Source: Rhizobium sp. BK313 (GTDB lineage Bacteria > Pseudomonadota > Alphaproteobacteria > Rhizobiales > Rhizobiaceae). Taken from it: 64,000 bases of DNA. How positions within the stretch are numbered: the first letter of the stretch is position 1; each line of letters opens with the position of its first letter. The position numbers and the translations under genes were made by a program. This document shows, one piece after another, positions 33,763-42,655 of this stretch. The stretch is taken from assembly GCF_014193655.1 (NCBI RefSeq), contig NZ_JACHZQ010000003.1:742189-806188 (forward strand), read 5' to 3'. Below the pieces are notes generated by a model. That model ran no database searches. It saw only the letters and a list, made by a program, of their open reading frames with translations, and was not told the origin of the DNA.

Positions 33763-34740
33763 TTGATCACGGCCTATTGCTCCGATTGCAAGCCGCTCGT
33801 ACTGGCAGATTTGTCGAGTATTACCCAATTGCCTGATAACGCCGTCTGGATCGACATGGTCGACCCGTCGCGTGAAGAGGAAGCGAATATCGAGCGCCTG
33901 CTTGGGCTCGAAGTGCCGACCCGTGAGGATATGAAGGATATCGAGCCCTCGAGCCGGCTCTATGTCGAAGACGGCTCGGTCTTTCTGACGGCTTCGCTGC
34001 TGTGGAAGGCCGATACCAATCTGCCCACGCTGACCGATGTCGCCTTCATCCTGACGAGTCATCGCCTGGTCACGATCCGCTATGCGCAGCCGAAATCCTT
34101 TGCTCTGTTCATCGCCGCGTTGCAGCGCATTCCGCAGGAGCGGCGCACGGGTGTCGCGCTTCTGGCGAAGCTTTTGGAAACAATCGTCGACCGCACTGCC
34201 GAAGTCCTTGAACAGACGGTCGCCAGCATCGATATATTGTCGGTGCATGTGTTCGGCGACCGCGTGAAGAAAATCCGCCGTCCGTCGAACTACCTGGAAG
34301 AGAAGCTGAAGGACATTGCAGGCTACCATCGCACGGTCAGCAAAGTGCGCGATAGCCTGAGTTCATTGTCGCGGCTTCTGACTTTCCTCCATACCATCCC
34401 CGCCATGCAGCAGGACCATGAGACCAAGGAATTGTGCCGCAATGTCTCGCGGGATGTGCAATCTTTATCCGAACATGCGTCCTTCGTTGCCGGTAATATT
34501 ACCTTCCTGCTCGATGCATCGCTCGGCCTGATCAATATCGAGCAGAATGCCATCATCAAAATTTTCTCGATCGCCTCTGTAGTCTTCCTGCCGCCGACGC
34601 TTGTGGCCTCGGTTTACGGCATGAACTTCGAGTTCATGCCCGAGTTGCATGTTGCCTACGGTTACCCGGCATCGTTGCTATTGATGGTGGTATCTGCCGT
34701 CGTTCCGTTTTTCTTTTTTCGCTGGAAAGGCTGGCTCTGA
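33763..34740 (+). CDS. corA: CorA-family magnesium/cobalt transporter
   Basis: A 325-residue divalent cation channel of the inner membrane. A long cytoplasmic N-terminal domain with helical region (about 1-260) is followed by two C-terminal membrane segments; the first ends in the signature YGMNFEFMPEL (GMN about residue 286-288). The start is TTG at 33763 after GGGGGCG; MITAYCSDCKPLVL fits the N-terminus of rhizobial CorA proteins. The kup gene starts 17 bases after its stop, so Mg and K uptake genes are probably cotranscribed. Confidence 0.92.
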   Translation: MITAYCSDCKPLVLADLSSITQLPDNAVWIDMVDPSREEEANIERLLGLEVPTREDMKDIEPSSRLYVEDGSVFLTASLLWKADTNLPTLTDVAFILTSHRLVTIRYAQPKSFALFIAALQRIPQERRTGVALLAKLLETIVDRTAEVLEQTVASIDILSVHVFGDRVKKIRRPSNYLEEKLKDIAGYHRTVSKVRDSLSSLSRLLTFLHTIPAMQQDHETKELCRNVSRDVQSLSEHASFVAGNITFLLDASLGLINIEQNAIIKIFSIASVVFLPPTLVASVYGMNFEFMPELHVAYGYPASLLLMVVSAVVPFFFFRWKGWL

Positions 34741-34757
34741 GAGTCTAGTGATCCTGA

Positions 34758-36659
34758 ATGTCTGACGAAACCCATCATTCTCCCGACGGGAAAATGAGTA
34801 CACGCAAACTTTTCTACCTCACTCTGGGGTCGATCGGCGTGGTCTATGGCGATATCGGTACGAGCCCCCTTTACGCCTTTCGCGAGGCGCTGAAGCCGGT
34901 GGCGGCCGATGGCCTGACGCGCGGCGAAGTCATCAGCCTCGTCTCGCTGATGTTCTGGGCGCTGACCATCATCGTCACCATCAAATATGTCCTTTTTCTC
35001 CTGCGCGCAGACAATGACGGCGAAGGCGGCACGTTGTCGCTTTTGGCGCTGCTGATGAAGACGGCAAACGGCCACACCGCCGTTTTGATGTTGCTGGGAC
35101 TTCTAGGGGCGGCGCTTTTTCTCGGCGATGCGATGATCACGCCGGCGCTGTCGGTTCTTTCGGCCGTCGAAGGCCTGAAGTTGGTGACGCCGACGCTGAC
35201 GGACTACATCGTGCCGATCTCCGTCGCGATCCTGGCGCTGCTCTTCGCCATCCAGTCCCATGGCACCGGCGCAGTGGCACGCTTCTTCGGCCCGATTACG
35301 GCGCTGTGGTTCATCGTCATGGGTGTTGCCGGCATCATGCATATCTCTGACGATTTCGGCATCCTCGCTGCCTTCAATCCCTGGTATGCGATCAACTTCC
35401 TGCTGAACGAAGGCTTTTTCGGTGTCGTCGTGCTCGGCGCCGTCTTCCTGACCGTCACCGGCGCGGAAGCGCTTTACGCCGACCTCGGCCATTTTGGCCG
35501 GCGGCCGATCCAGTGGGCCTGGTTCGCCCTGGTGTTTCCGTCATTGACGCTCAATTATCTCGGCCAGGGCGCGTTGGTGCTGCGTGAACCACTCGCCATG
35601 TCCGATCCCTTCTTTCTGATGTATCCGCATTGGGCAATCCTGCCGGTTGTCATCCTCGCCACCCTGGCGACGATCATCGCCAGCCAGGCGGTCATCACCG
35701 GTGCCTTCTCGCTCACGCGCCAGGCAATCCATCTTGGCTTCCTGCCGCGCATGGAAATCCTCTTCACGTCCGAGACCAATACCGGCCAGATCTTCCTGCC
35801 GTCGGTCAATGCCGTGCTGTTTTTCGGCGTCATCTTCCTCGTGTTGAGCTTCAAGACCTCGGATGCTCTGGCGACGGCCTACGGCATCTCTGTGACCGGC
35901 GCGATGGTCGTTACCTCGATCATGGCCTTCGAATTCGTGCGTGTTCGCTGGAATTGGACGCTGCCGATGGCGATCGCCGTGCTGGCGCCGTTGTTGCTGC
36001 TGGAATTCGTCTTCCTCGGCGCCAACCTTCTGAAAATCCACGACGGCGGCTATGTTCCGGTGCTCATCGCGACCGCCTTCACGGTGATCATGTGGACCTG
36101 GCGTCGCGGCACGGCGATCCTGATGGAGAAGACGCGGCATACGGATATTCCGTTGTCGTCCTTCGTCAGCTCGATCGAGCGCAAGAGCGACCACTCACCG
36201 GCACATGTCCCGGGTACGGCGATCTTCCTCACCAGCGATCCGGAATCGGCACCCGCGGCGCTGCTGCACAATCTGAAGCACAATCACGTCCTGCACGACA
36301 AGAACGTCATCCTGACGATCCGGACCATCAACAAGCCGCGCGTCGCCCAGGAAGACCGCTATTCAGTCGAGAAGGTCTCCGACCGCTTCTCGCGCGTCGA
36401 GCTGCGCTTCGGCTTCATGGAATCGCAGAACGTCTCGCAGGCGCTGGCGACCTTGCGCAAGACGGGATTGAAATTCGACATCATGTCGACCTCCTTCTAT
36501 CTCGGCCGCCGCAAGCTGGTGCCGGACGCCAAATCCGGTATGCCGCACTGGCAGGACCGGCTCTACATAGCCCTCGCCAATGCTGCGACGGACCCCTCCG
36601 ACTACTTCCGCCTGCCGGCCAACCGCGTCGTGGAATTGGGGTCGCACGTCATCATCTGA
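34758..36659 (+). CDS. kup: KUP-family potassium uptake protein
   Basis: A 633-residue K+/H+ symporter of the inner membrane. Twelve membrane segments occupy about residues 17-455, beginning with the family signature GSIGVVYGDIGTSPLYAF; TGAEALYADLGHFG is the second conserved stretch. A cytoplasmic C-terminal domain of some 170 residues follows, as in E. coli Kup. It lies 17 bases after corA and is followed by a strong terminator. Rhizobial genomes usually carry more than one kup copy. Confidence 0.93.
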   Translation: MSDETHHSPDGKMSTRKLFYLTLGSIGVVYGDIGTSPLYAFREALKPVAADGLTRGEVISLVSLMFWALTIIVTIKYVLFLLRADNDGEGGTLSLLALLMKTANGHTAVLMLLGLLGAALFLGDAMITPALSVLSAVEGLKLVTPTLTDYIVPISVAILALLFAIQSHGTGAVARFFGPITALWFIVMGVAGIMHISDDFGILAAFNPWYAINFLLNEGFFGVVVLGAVFLTVTGAEALYADLGHFGRRPIQWAWFALVFPSLTLNYLGQGALVLREPLAMSDPFFLMYPHWAILPVVILATLATIIASQAVITGAFSLTRQAIHLGFLPRMEILFTSETNTGQIFLPSVNAVLFFGVIFLVLSFKTSDALATAYGISVTGAMVVTSIMAFEFVRVRWNWTLPMAIAVLAPLLLLEFVFLGANLLKIHDGGYVPVLIATAFTVIMWTWRRGTAILMEKTRHTDIPLSSFVSSIERKSDHSPAHVPGTAIFLTSDPESAPAALLHNLKHNHVLHDKNVILTIRTINKPRVAQEDRYSVEKVSDRFSRVELRFGFMESQNVSQALATLRKTGLKFDIMSTSFYLGRRKLVPDAKSGMPHWQDRLYIALANAATDPSDYFRLPANRVVELGSHVII

Positions 36660-36688
36660 CGCGGATCAGTCAGATTGCTTGCATTAAA

Positions 36689-36719
36689 GACCCCGGCGGA
36701 TATCCGCCGGGGTCTTTTT
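36689..36719 (+). terminator. rho-independent terminator after kup
   Basis: GACCCCGGCGGA (36689-36700) and TCCGCCGGGGTC (36703-36714) form a perfect 12-base inverted repeat followed by TTTTT at 36715-36719. Confidence 0.9.
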
Positions 36720-36764
36720 GCTTGCGAGCTTTGTGGATTTATTCGTGAATGCGCAACAGCCGAA

Positions 36765-36784
36765 TTAACCATCCATCAAGGTTA
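36765..36784 (+). promoter_or_regulatory. possible CtrA site upstream of the wall hydrolase gene
   Basis: TTAACCAT (36765-36772), the CtrA half-site reported in rhizobia and Caulobacter, is followed by GGTTAA (36779-36784), so ATTAACC and GGTTAAT form an inverted pair. It lies about 50-65 bases before the GTG start, where a promoter would be expected. Confidence 0.45.
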
Positions 36785-36829
36785 ATCAGAGATTATTCCG
36801 GCTCCTAGTCCAGTGCCGTTTGGAGTCCG

Positions 36830-38011
36830 GTGTTGCCTCGTCCGAGTCGTGTCCCCCGCAAGTATGGTTTCTTGCCGAAAAACTGGACTTCGCCAGCCGT
36901 CTTCGGGCTTTGCGCATGGCTGATCTTTCCCTCGACGTTGGCCTATGCCGATCTCGCCGGTCTGCTGGCGGGCATCGATAGGGGCGGGAGCAACTGGCGC
37001 ATGGTTATCACCAATTCGCCAGCGGGCTCCACGCACCAGGCAGAGCTTGCCTTCGGCGATGCGTCGACCGCGGCTGCTATTGGCGATGGCGGTCTCGTCA
37101 TGCCGGACGGCCGTCGCGTCGCCTTCGTGTCGCAGCGAAAGGGCAGCGATCCCAGGCCGGACGAAGATCGCATCAATCGCCAGGATAAGAAGAGCCGGGT
37201 GGTCGCCGTTGCGCCGATGCAGCCGCCCAAGGATTTTTCCGCCGGTTCCGTGCTGCAGCGCGACAGTCTGTTGTTCCGCCCCGAGCTGGACAGCAAGGAC
37301 AAGACTGCTTTCCTCAAGCCGAAAATCGGCGGCAAGGAGATTAAGATCGCCACGGCCTTCTATAGAAAAGAGCCGCCGAAGCCGGACAATAGCCTGCCGT
37401 CCTATCTCGCAAGCCTGGTGACAAGCCAGGATGCCGATGTTCTCGCCGCTGCCTACGCCTCGCCGCCGCCGGACTATGCCCGCGTCTCGCCTTTCGATTC
37501 GATCCTGGCCAAGGATCAGGACAATGAAGGCCGCTTCGTGCCGCAGATCGGTCCCCAGGATCACGCCTGGGCCGCAAATGTCCTGCCTCCCTCGGTCTTT
37601 TCTTCGGACGAACAGCAATGCCTTGCCACCGGCATCTATTTCGAAGCACGCGGGGAATCGGTGAAAGGGCAGGCGGCCGTCGCCCAGGTCATTCTCAACC
37701 GCGTCCGCAATCCGGCCTATCCGAAGACCATCTGCGGCGTCGTTTATCAGAACGACGATTGGCACAACGCCTGCCAGTTTTCCTTTGCTTGCGACAACGT
37801 CAAGGATCGGGTCAATTCGCCGGAACACTGGAAGATCGCCCGCCAGGTCGCCATGGCCGTGACCGCCGGCAAGATCTGGCTGCCGGAAGTCGGCTCGGCC
37901 ACGCACTATCATGCCGTCTACGTCAGACCGAAATGGGCAGCCGAAATGGTGAAGGTCGGCCGTATCGGCATGCACATCTTCTACCGCACCTATGGCGGTG
38001 GCTGGAGCTGA
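36830..38011 (+). CDS. SleB-type cell wall hydrolase
   Basis: A 393-residue exported peptidoglycan hydrolase. A basic N-terminus and hydrophobic segment (about residues 22-41, FGLCAWLIFPSTLAYA) act as signal peptide or anchor. The middle (40-255) is an unrecognised, probably disordered region. The C-terminal hydrolase_2/SleB domain (about 262-390) has CLATGIYFEARGESVKGQ with the likely catalytic Glu, and NAYP-type substrate loops (NPAYPKTICGVVYQ, CQFSF). By family it cleaves glycan strands. The start is GTG at 36830; the next codon TTG is an alternative. A CtrA-like site lies upstream. Confidence 0.88.
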   Translation: MLPRPSRVPRKYGFLPKNWTSPAVFGLCAWLIFPSTLAYADLAGLLAGIDRGGSNWRMVITNSPAGSTHQAELAFGDASTAAAIGDGGLVMPDGRRVAFVSQRKGSDPRPDEDRINRQDKKSRVVAVAPMQPPKDFSAGSVLQRDSLLFRPELDSKDKTAFLKPKIGGKEIKIATAFYRKEPPKPDNSLPSYLASLVTSQDADVLAAAYASPPPDYARVSPFDSILAKDQDNEGRFVPQIGPQDHAWAANVLPPSVFSSDEQQCLATGIYFEARGESVKGQAAVAQVILNRVRNPAYPKTICGVVYQNDDWHNACQFSFACDNVKDRVNSPEHWKIARQVAMAVTAGKIWLPEVGSATHYHAVYVRPKWAAEMVKVGRIGMHIFYRTYGGGWS

Positions 38012-38324
38012 CGACTAGCGCGCGGCGGGATTGATCTGGTCCAGCGAGAGATAGGTGATCGGCAAAAAGGCCACAGAAAAGCTTGGCCTGAAGAGGATTC
38101 TTCGGCTCAGTTTTCCACCGGCATCGCATATTCGCCCTAAGATCATGATTTAATTCGGCTAATTAATGGCTGGACAGATGACGTCTACGCCTTGACTATG
38201 CTTTTTCCTAAAACTATGTTGCGCGCGACTTCAAAACGGGCCGAAAGGTGGCGAAACCACCCGTTCGTTTACGCGTTGACCGGGGTAATGGGGCTGCGCG
38301 CAACGAAAATGGGAGGATATCACC
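38012..38324. other. intergenic region with the atp operon promoter
   Basis: 313 bases between the wall hydrolase and atpI. The right half holds a good sigma-70 promoter (38192-38220). The left half has a minus-strand frame of 68 codons without coding character, so I see no gene. Confidence 0.6.
38192..38220 (+). promoter_or_regulatory. sigma-70-type promoter of the atp operon
   Basis: TTGACT at 38192-38197 and TATGTT at 38215-38220 are separated by 17 bases. Transcription would start near 38227, leaving a leader of about 100 bases before atpI. Confidence 0.6.
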
Positions 38325-38669
38325 ATGGCGGACGACCGCGACGAAAGTCTGGAAAAGCGACGAGAGCAACTGGAAGCCGAATTGGCGAGCAAGCGCTCTG
38401 CGTTGGGAGAGGATGAACGAGGGGAGGTTCGCGCCGAGGAAAGCCGCAAAGGCTATGCCCAGGCGATGAAGCTTTCCAGTGAATTCATTGCTGCCATCAT
38501 CGTTGGCGCTGTTCTGGGCTATATCTTCGACCGTTTTGTCGGCACGGCGCCGTGGGGCATGATTATTCTTCTGCTTCTCGGATTTTGTGCCGGCGTTCTG
38601 AATGTTCTGCGCTCTGCAGGCAAGGTGGCGACACCGATGCTTGAAAAGCACGGGCTTGATAAGAAGTGA
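38325..38669 (+). CDS. atpI: ATP synthase protein I
   Basis: A 114-residue membrane protein that assists assembly of the c-ring and may help Mg2+ supply. A charged N-terminal half (1-48) precedes two membrane segments (about 52-70 and 75-93), the standard AtpI layout. It is first in the atpI-atpB-atpE-atpF'-atpF operon. The ATG at 38325 is preceded by GGGAGG. Confidence 0.9.
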   Translation: MADDRDESLEKRREQLEAELASKRSALGEDERGEVRAEESRKGYAQAMKLSSEFIAAIIVGAVLGYIFDRFVGTAPWGMIILLLLGFCAGVLNVLRSAGKVATPMLEKHGLDKK

Positions 38670-38748
38670 GGCGGAAGCGGCGCAGCGGCGCAGTTTCCTG
38701 GTGAGAGGCATCCGCTTTGACGAGCGGGAAAATGAAAGAGAACAAGCG

Positions 38749-39501
38749 GTGGCAAACGGTCCTACCCATCAGTTCCTGATCTTCAAGATTATACCGATCG
38801 ATATCGGCGGGATTGATTTTTCGTTCACCAATGCTTCGCTGTTCATGGTTGCTGCGGCAGCGATTTCCGCCGGCTTCCTCTATTTCGCCACCTCGCCTCG
38901 CAGCGTCATTCCGAGCCGTGCCCAATCGGTGGCGGAGATGGCTTACGAGTTTATTGCCTCAATGCTGAAAGAAGGGGCGGGAACCAAAGGGATGAAGTTC
39001 TTCCCGCTGGTCTTCTCGCTCTTCATGTTCGTGTTGACGGCGAACCTTCTCGGCATGGTTCCCTATTTCTATACGGTCACCAGCCAGATTATCGTCACGT
39101 TTGCGCTGGCGCTTCTGGTGATCCTGACGGTCATTTTCTACGGCTTTATCAAGCACGGTTTCGGCTTTCTCAAGCTCTTCGTGCCGCAGGGCGTACCCGG
39201 CGTTCTTTTGCCGCTGGTGGTCATTATCGAAATCATATCGTTCCTGTCTCGGCCGATTTCACTCTCCGTTCGTCTTTTCGCCAACATGCTGGCTGGCCAT
39301 ATCACGCTCAAGGTGTTCGCAGGCTTCGTAGCCTCGCTCGGAGCCCTTGGCGCACTTGGCATTGGCGGCGCCATTCTTCCACTGATCATGACCGTCGCCC
39401 TGACCGGTCTTGAGTTCCTCGTCGCCTTCCTCCAGGCTTATGTCTTTGCGGTGCTGACTTGCATGTACCTCAATGATGCAATCCATCCGGGTGGCCACTA
39501 A
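38749..39501 (+). CDS. atpB: F1Fo ATP synthase subunit a
   Basis: Forms the proton half-channels next to the c-ring in the inner membrane. The 250 residues, rich in membrane segments, carry the essential Arg in SVRLFANMLAGH (about residue 180). I set the start at GTG 38749 (VANGPTHQFLIFKI), because this gives the known rhizobial length and follows GAAAGAG; the open frame upstream overlaps atpI and is not coding. Fo genes are apart from F1 genes, as usual in alphaproteobacteria. Confidence 0.93.
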   Translation: MANGPTHQFLIFKIIPIDIGGIDFSFTNASLFMVAAAAISAGFLYFATSPRSVIPSRAQSVAEMAYEFIASMLKEGAGTKGMKFFPLVFSLFMFVLTANLLGMVPYFYTVTSQIIVTFALALLVILTVIFYGFIKHGFGFLKLFVPQGVPGVLLPLVVIIEIISFLSRPISLSVRLFANMLAGHITLKVFAGFVASLGALGALGIGGAILPLIMTVALTGLEFLVAFLQAYVFAVLTCMYLNDAIHPGGH

Positions 39502-39568
39502 GGATAAAGACATTGACGTCTGCAGGGCGTCAGTCATTCACCGCACAACCATTTCAAAGGAGTTCAAC

Positions 39569-39796
39569 ATGGACGCGGAAGCAGCAAAGTTCATCGGCGC
39601 AGGTTTGGCTTGCTTTGGTATGGCCGGCACGGCTCTCGGCCTCGGCAATATCTTCGGCAGCTACCTGTCCGGCGCACTACGCAATCCGTCTGCTGCTGAC
39701 GGCCAGTTCGGCCGTCTGGTATTCGGCTTCGCCGTTACGGAAGCTCTGGGCATCTTCTCGCTGCTCATCGCTCTCCTCCTGCTCTTCGCCGTCTGA
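39569..39796 (+). CDS. atpE: F1Fo ATP synthase subunit c
   Basis: The proton-carrying ring subunit, 75 residues in two membrane helices (about 8-30 and 50-74) joined by the polar loop GALRNPSAADG. The proton-binding carboxylate is the Glu in FGFAVTEALG near residue 58. The ATG at 39569 follows AAAGGAG. Confidence 0.95.
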   Translation: MDAEAAKFIGAGLACFGMAGTALGLGNIFGSYLSGALRNPSAADGQFGRLVFGFAVTEALGIFSLLIALLLLFAV

Positions 39797-39875
39797 TATC
39801 AGCGGCGTGATAGATCACGGTTCGCGGGACAGCGGACCGTGATTCTTTGTATTTGCAGACCACCTGGAGGTGAGC

Positions 39876-40469
39876 ATGTTTGTGACCCCGGCTTATGCTG
39901 AAGAAGCACCGCCGGCAGCCGGCGCGGTGCATACGGAGACGGGTGCGCCCGATCAGGGCCATCACGCAGGCGTATTCCCGCCGTTTGACCATACGACGTA
40001 CCCGTCACAGCTCCTTTGGCTGGTGATCACCTTCGTCATCTTCTACGTGGCCATGCAGAAGATCGTCATTCCGCGCGTTGGCAACATTCTGGAAAGCCGG
40101 CACGATCGCATCGCCCAGGATATCGACGAAGCCTCGCGTCTGAAGGCTGAAGCCGATGCTGCAGTTGCGACCTACGAAAGCGAATTGGCCGCAGCGCGCG
40201 CCAAGGCGAATTCGATCGGCGCCACCGCCCGTGATGCAGCCAAGGCAAAAGCCGAGGAAGATCGCAAGGCAATCGAAGCAAGTCTTTCCGAGAAGCTGAA
40301 GGCCGCTGAGGCCCGTATCGGCGAGATCAAGGCGAAAGCCTTCGGCGATGTCGGCGCCATTGCGGAGGAAACGGCAGCCGCCGTCGTCGAGCAGCTCGTC
40401 GGCAGCGTCGCCGGCCAGGCTGACGTCGCTTCGGCTGTTGCCGAAGCATCCGCCAAGCGGGAGGGTTGA
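39876..40469 (+). CDS. F1Fo ATP synthase subunit b'
   Basis: The first of two b-type stator subunits, 197 residues. A Pro/Ala-rich N-terminal extension (1-43) is followed by one membrane helix (about 46-64, LLWLVITFVIFYVAM) and a long alpha-helical, Ala/Lys/Glu-rich stalk (65-195). The extra N-terminus and order before atpF identify it as b' (often called atpG or atpF2 in rhizobia). The ATG at 39876 was preferred to the GTG at 39870, which lies within the GGAGGTG ribosome-binding site. Confidence 0.9.
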   Translation: MFVTPAYAEEAPPAAGAVHTETGAPDQGHHAGVFPPFDHTTYPSQLLWLVITFVIFYVAMQKIVIPRVGNILESRHDRIAQDIDEASRLKAEADAAVATYESELAAARAKANSIGATARDAAKAKAEEDRKAIEASLSEKLKAAEARIGEIKAKAFGDVGAIAEETAAAVVEQLVGSVAGQADVASAVAEASAKREG

Positions 40470-40472
40470 TCC

Positions 40473-40964
40473 ATGGAATTCGGTCTTGACGAAACTTTCT
40501 TCGCGTTCGTCGCTCTCATCATCTTCCTCGGCCTCATCGTCTACCTGAAGGTTCCCGGCATGATGGCAAAGTCGCTGGACGACCGCGCCGATCAGATCCG
40601 CAACGATCTGGCTGAAGCCAAGCGCCTGCGCGAAGAGGCCCAGCATCTGCTGGCCGAATATCAGCGCAAGCGGAAGGAAGCGGAAGCCGAAGCAGCGCAT
40701 ATCGTTGCGGCAGCCGAGCGTGAAGCTGAAATGCTGACGACGGAAGCTCGCAAGAAGACGGAGGAATTCGTCGCCAACCGCACGGCTGTGTCCGAGCAGA
40801 AGATCAAGCAGGCGGAAGCCGATGCGATGAAAGCGGTCCGTTCCGCTGCCGTCGACCTGGCCATCGCCGCCGCCGAATCCGTGCTCGCCAAGAAGGCCGA
40901 CGGCCGTATTCAATCTGAACTCTTTAACAACGCCGTCGGCGAAGTGAAGACCAGGCTGAACTGA
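40473..40964 (+). CDS. atpF: F1Fo ATP synthase subunit b
   Basis: Peripheral stalk subunit of 163 residues: an N-terminal membrane helix (about 8-26) and a long coiled-coil stalk rich in Arg, Glu and Ala (RKRKEAEAEAAHIVAAAERE). It starts 3 bases after the b' gene, so the two are translated together and probably form a b/b' heterodimer. A terminator follows, ending the Fo operon. Confidence 0.93.
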   Translation: MEFGLDETFFAFVALIIFLGLIVYLKVPGMMAKSLDDRADQIRNDLAEAKRLREEAQHLLAEYQRKRKEAEAEAAHIVAAAEREAEMLTTEARKKTEEFVANRTAVSEQKIKQAEADAMKAVRSAAVDLAIAAAESVLAKKADGRIQSELFNNAVGEVKTRLN

Positions 40965-40987
40965 GCGCGCAAGCGATCGATCTCTAG

Positions 40988-41014
40988 AAAAGCCCGGCTT
41001 CGGCTGGGCTTTTT
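40988..41014 (+). terminator. rho-independent terminator of the atp operon
   Basis: AAAAGCCCGGC (40988-40998) pairs with GCTGGGCTTTT (41003-41014) around a 4-base loop with one mismatch, followed by a T-rich tail to 41020. Confidence 0.85.
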
Positions 41015-41099
41015 GTTTTTGGAGGCAACAACCGAACTCGATAGTATTTGAAGGTGGTTAGGGATCGAAATTGGATGTCGATCTCGCTTGTGGAGTGAG

Positions 41100-41876
41100 A
41101 TGATGATACCGGCCGGTGACGGTGGCGAAGGACCATTTCGCCAAGATGATTTCATCTATCGGCCCACGCGTCCTTGGACAGCGAGTGTTCACGCGCTGCT
41201 CGCTGCGCTTCAAACACATGGCTTTGCGAATGCCCCATCATCCGCCGGGTATGATGCGACGTGGGAGAAGGTAAGCTTTCTTCCAGGTGTAACCGGTGAC
41301 CTGCATGAGAATGAGAATATGAGGTCGTTGCAGGTTCTGCAGTCGGCTGCACACCTGCTGCGGCGCTATCACGATTGCACCGCGCAGTTTGTTGGGCTGC
41401 TGCTGCTGGAGGACCAGAAATGGCAACTGCCGTCGCGGAGACCGTTCGAGATCATCTGCCACGGCGATTTCGCGCCCTATAATGTTGTCCTCAACGACGG
41501 TGAGGTGACTGATATCATCGACTTTGAGACGGCCCATCCCGGCCCGCGTTGTTGGGATCTCGCCTATGCCGTCTATCGCTGGGCGCCTCTGTCTGCTGGT
41601 GCCGCGCTCAAGAATCTCGACGGGCTCAAGGCGCAAATCCTCCGCACGCGCATTTTTCTTGATGCCTATGGCATGCCCGTTGAACAGCGATCGGCATTGC
41701 CGGACATGATCGTTGAGCGGCTGAACGCGTTGGTGAGTTTCATGGAAAGCGAGGCGGCCAATGGCGTGGAAAGGTATCGCCGTAACATCGAGGACGGCCA
41801 TGATCGCGTTTACCTGCGCGATATCGCCTATGTCAGCGAATATCGGGAGGAGATCGTAGCCGGCCTTGTCGCATGA
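41100..41876 (+). CDS. APH-family small-molecule kinase-like protein
   Basis: A 258-residue protein with an aminoglycoside/homoserine kinase fold. It has the catalytic loop CHGDFAPYNV (HGD about residue 121) and the metal-binding IIDFETAHPGPRCWDLAYAV (about 140-158). The N-terminal nucleotide lobe is short. Natural substrates of such chromosomal proteins are usually unknown; nothing marks it as a resistance gene. The ATG at 41100 and the next Met at 41103 are both possible starts after GTGGAG. It faces rnhB with 15 bases between the ends. Confidence 0.8.
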   Translation: MMIPAGDGGEGPFRQDDFIYRPTRPWTASVHALLAALQTHGFANAPSSAGYDATWEKVSFLPGVTGDLHENENMRSLQVLQSAAHLLRRYHDCTAQFVGLLLLEDQKWQLPSRRPFEIICHGDFAPYNVVLNDGEVTDIIDFETAHPGPRCWDLAYAVYRWAPLSAGAALKNLDGLKAQILRTRIFLDAYGMPVEQRSALPDMIVERLNALVSFMESEAANGVERYRRNIEDGHDRVYLRDIAYVSEYREEIVAGLVA

Positions 41877-41891
41877 GGAAGAGCGTGGCTC

Positions 41892-42551
41892 TCAGGCCTC
41901 ATCCCTTCGAAGCGGCCGGAAGCTCATGCGATGCAAGAAGCAGGGGCCGTGCTTTTCGATGCCGGCGCGATGCTGGGCCGTTCCGTAGCCGACATGAGCG
42001 GCGAAACCGTAGGCAGGGAAGACGTCGCCGGCGCGTGCCATCATCCGGTCGCGTGTCACCTTGGCGACGATCGATGCGGCGGCGATGGAAAAGGAGCGGG
42101 CATCGCCCTTGACAACGGCTTTTCCCGGGCAGGCGAGCCCACCAGGCACATCCAGCCCGTCAGTCAGTACGTAACTTGCCGGCACGGCAAGGCTGCAGAT
42201 GGCGCGGCGCATGGCGTCGAGGCTCGCCTTGCGGATATCGGTGATGTCGATACGGGCAGCACTGGAGGAGGCAATGGAGACTGTCGCGGTCGCGAGGATT
42301 TCGACAAACAGCGCCTCGCGCCTGGCGGCCGAAAGCTGCTTGGAATCGTTCAATCCGTCGGGAATGCGCTCCGGGTCGAGAATGACCGCAGCCGCGACGA
42401 CCGGGCCCGCCAGAGGCCCACGTCCTGCCTCGTCGGCACCGGCAACGGGCCAGTGTCCGGCGCGGCGGGCGATCAGTTCCAACTCGAAGGTCGGAACAAT
42501 CGGCTCTTCGTCGAAAAGCATGGGAGAATCGGGTGGTGTGCTGCGTGGCAT
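41892..42551 (-). CDS. rnhB: ribonuclease HII
   Basis: Removes RNA from RNA-DNA hybrids and single ribonucleotides misplaced in DNA. The protein contains GADEAGRGPLAGPV (Asp40, Glu41 of the DEDD active site), the third acidic residue in LTDGLD, and NDSKQLS. The start at 42551 (MPRSTPPDSPMLF) gives 219 residues; a shorter start at MLFDEEP or a longer one is possible. The radical SAM gene lies upstream on the same strand, about 100 bases away. Confidence 0.92.
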   Translation of the reverse strand: MPRSTPPDSPMLFDEEPIVPTFELELIARRAGHWPVAGADEAGRGPLAGPVVAAAVILDPERIPDGLNDSKQLSAARREALFVEILATATVSIASSSAARIDITDIRKASLDAMRRAICSLAVPASYVLTDGLDVPGGLACPGKAVVKGDARSFSIAAASIVAKVTRDRMMARAGDVFPAYGFAAHVGYGTAQHRAGIEKHGPCFLHRMSFRPLRRDEA

Positions 42552-42655
42552 GCGGCAAAGCTCGCACACCACCCGATCTCCTGCAAGCCCCCGGCGGATC
42601 AAGGCGGCGAACCGGGGGGCTTTCCAGCGGGCAGGGAAACCCGCGGGGAAAGGGC

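Noticed and set aside
37923..38129. A 68-codon minus-strand frame downstream of the wall hydrolase gene
   Set aside because: It overlaps the hydrolase C-terminus, the product is Arg/His/Cys-rich without a family, and no ribosome-binding site is seen.
41100..41876. Antibiotic-resistance aminoglycoside phosphotransferase
   Set aside because: Only the general kinase fold motifs are shared; chromosomal APH-fold proteins mostly act on unrelated metabolites, and there is no mobile context.
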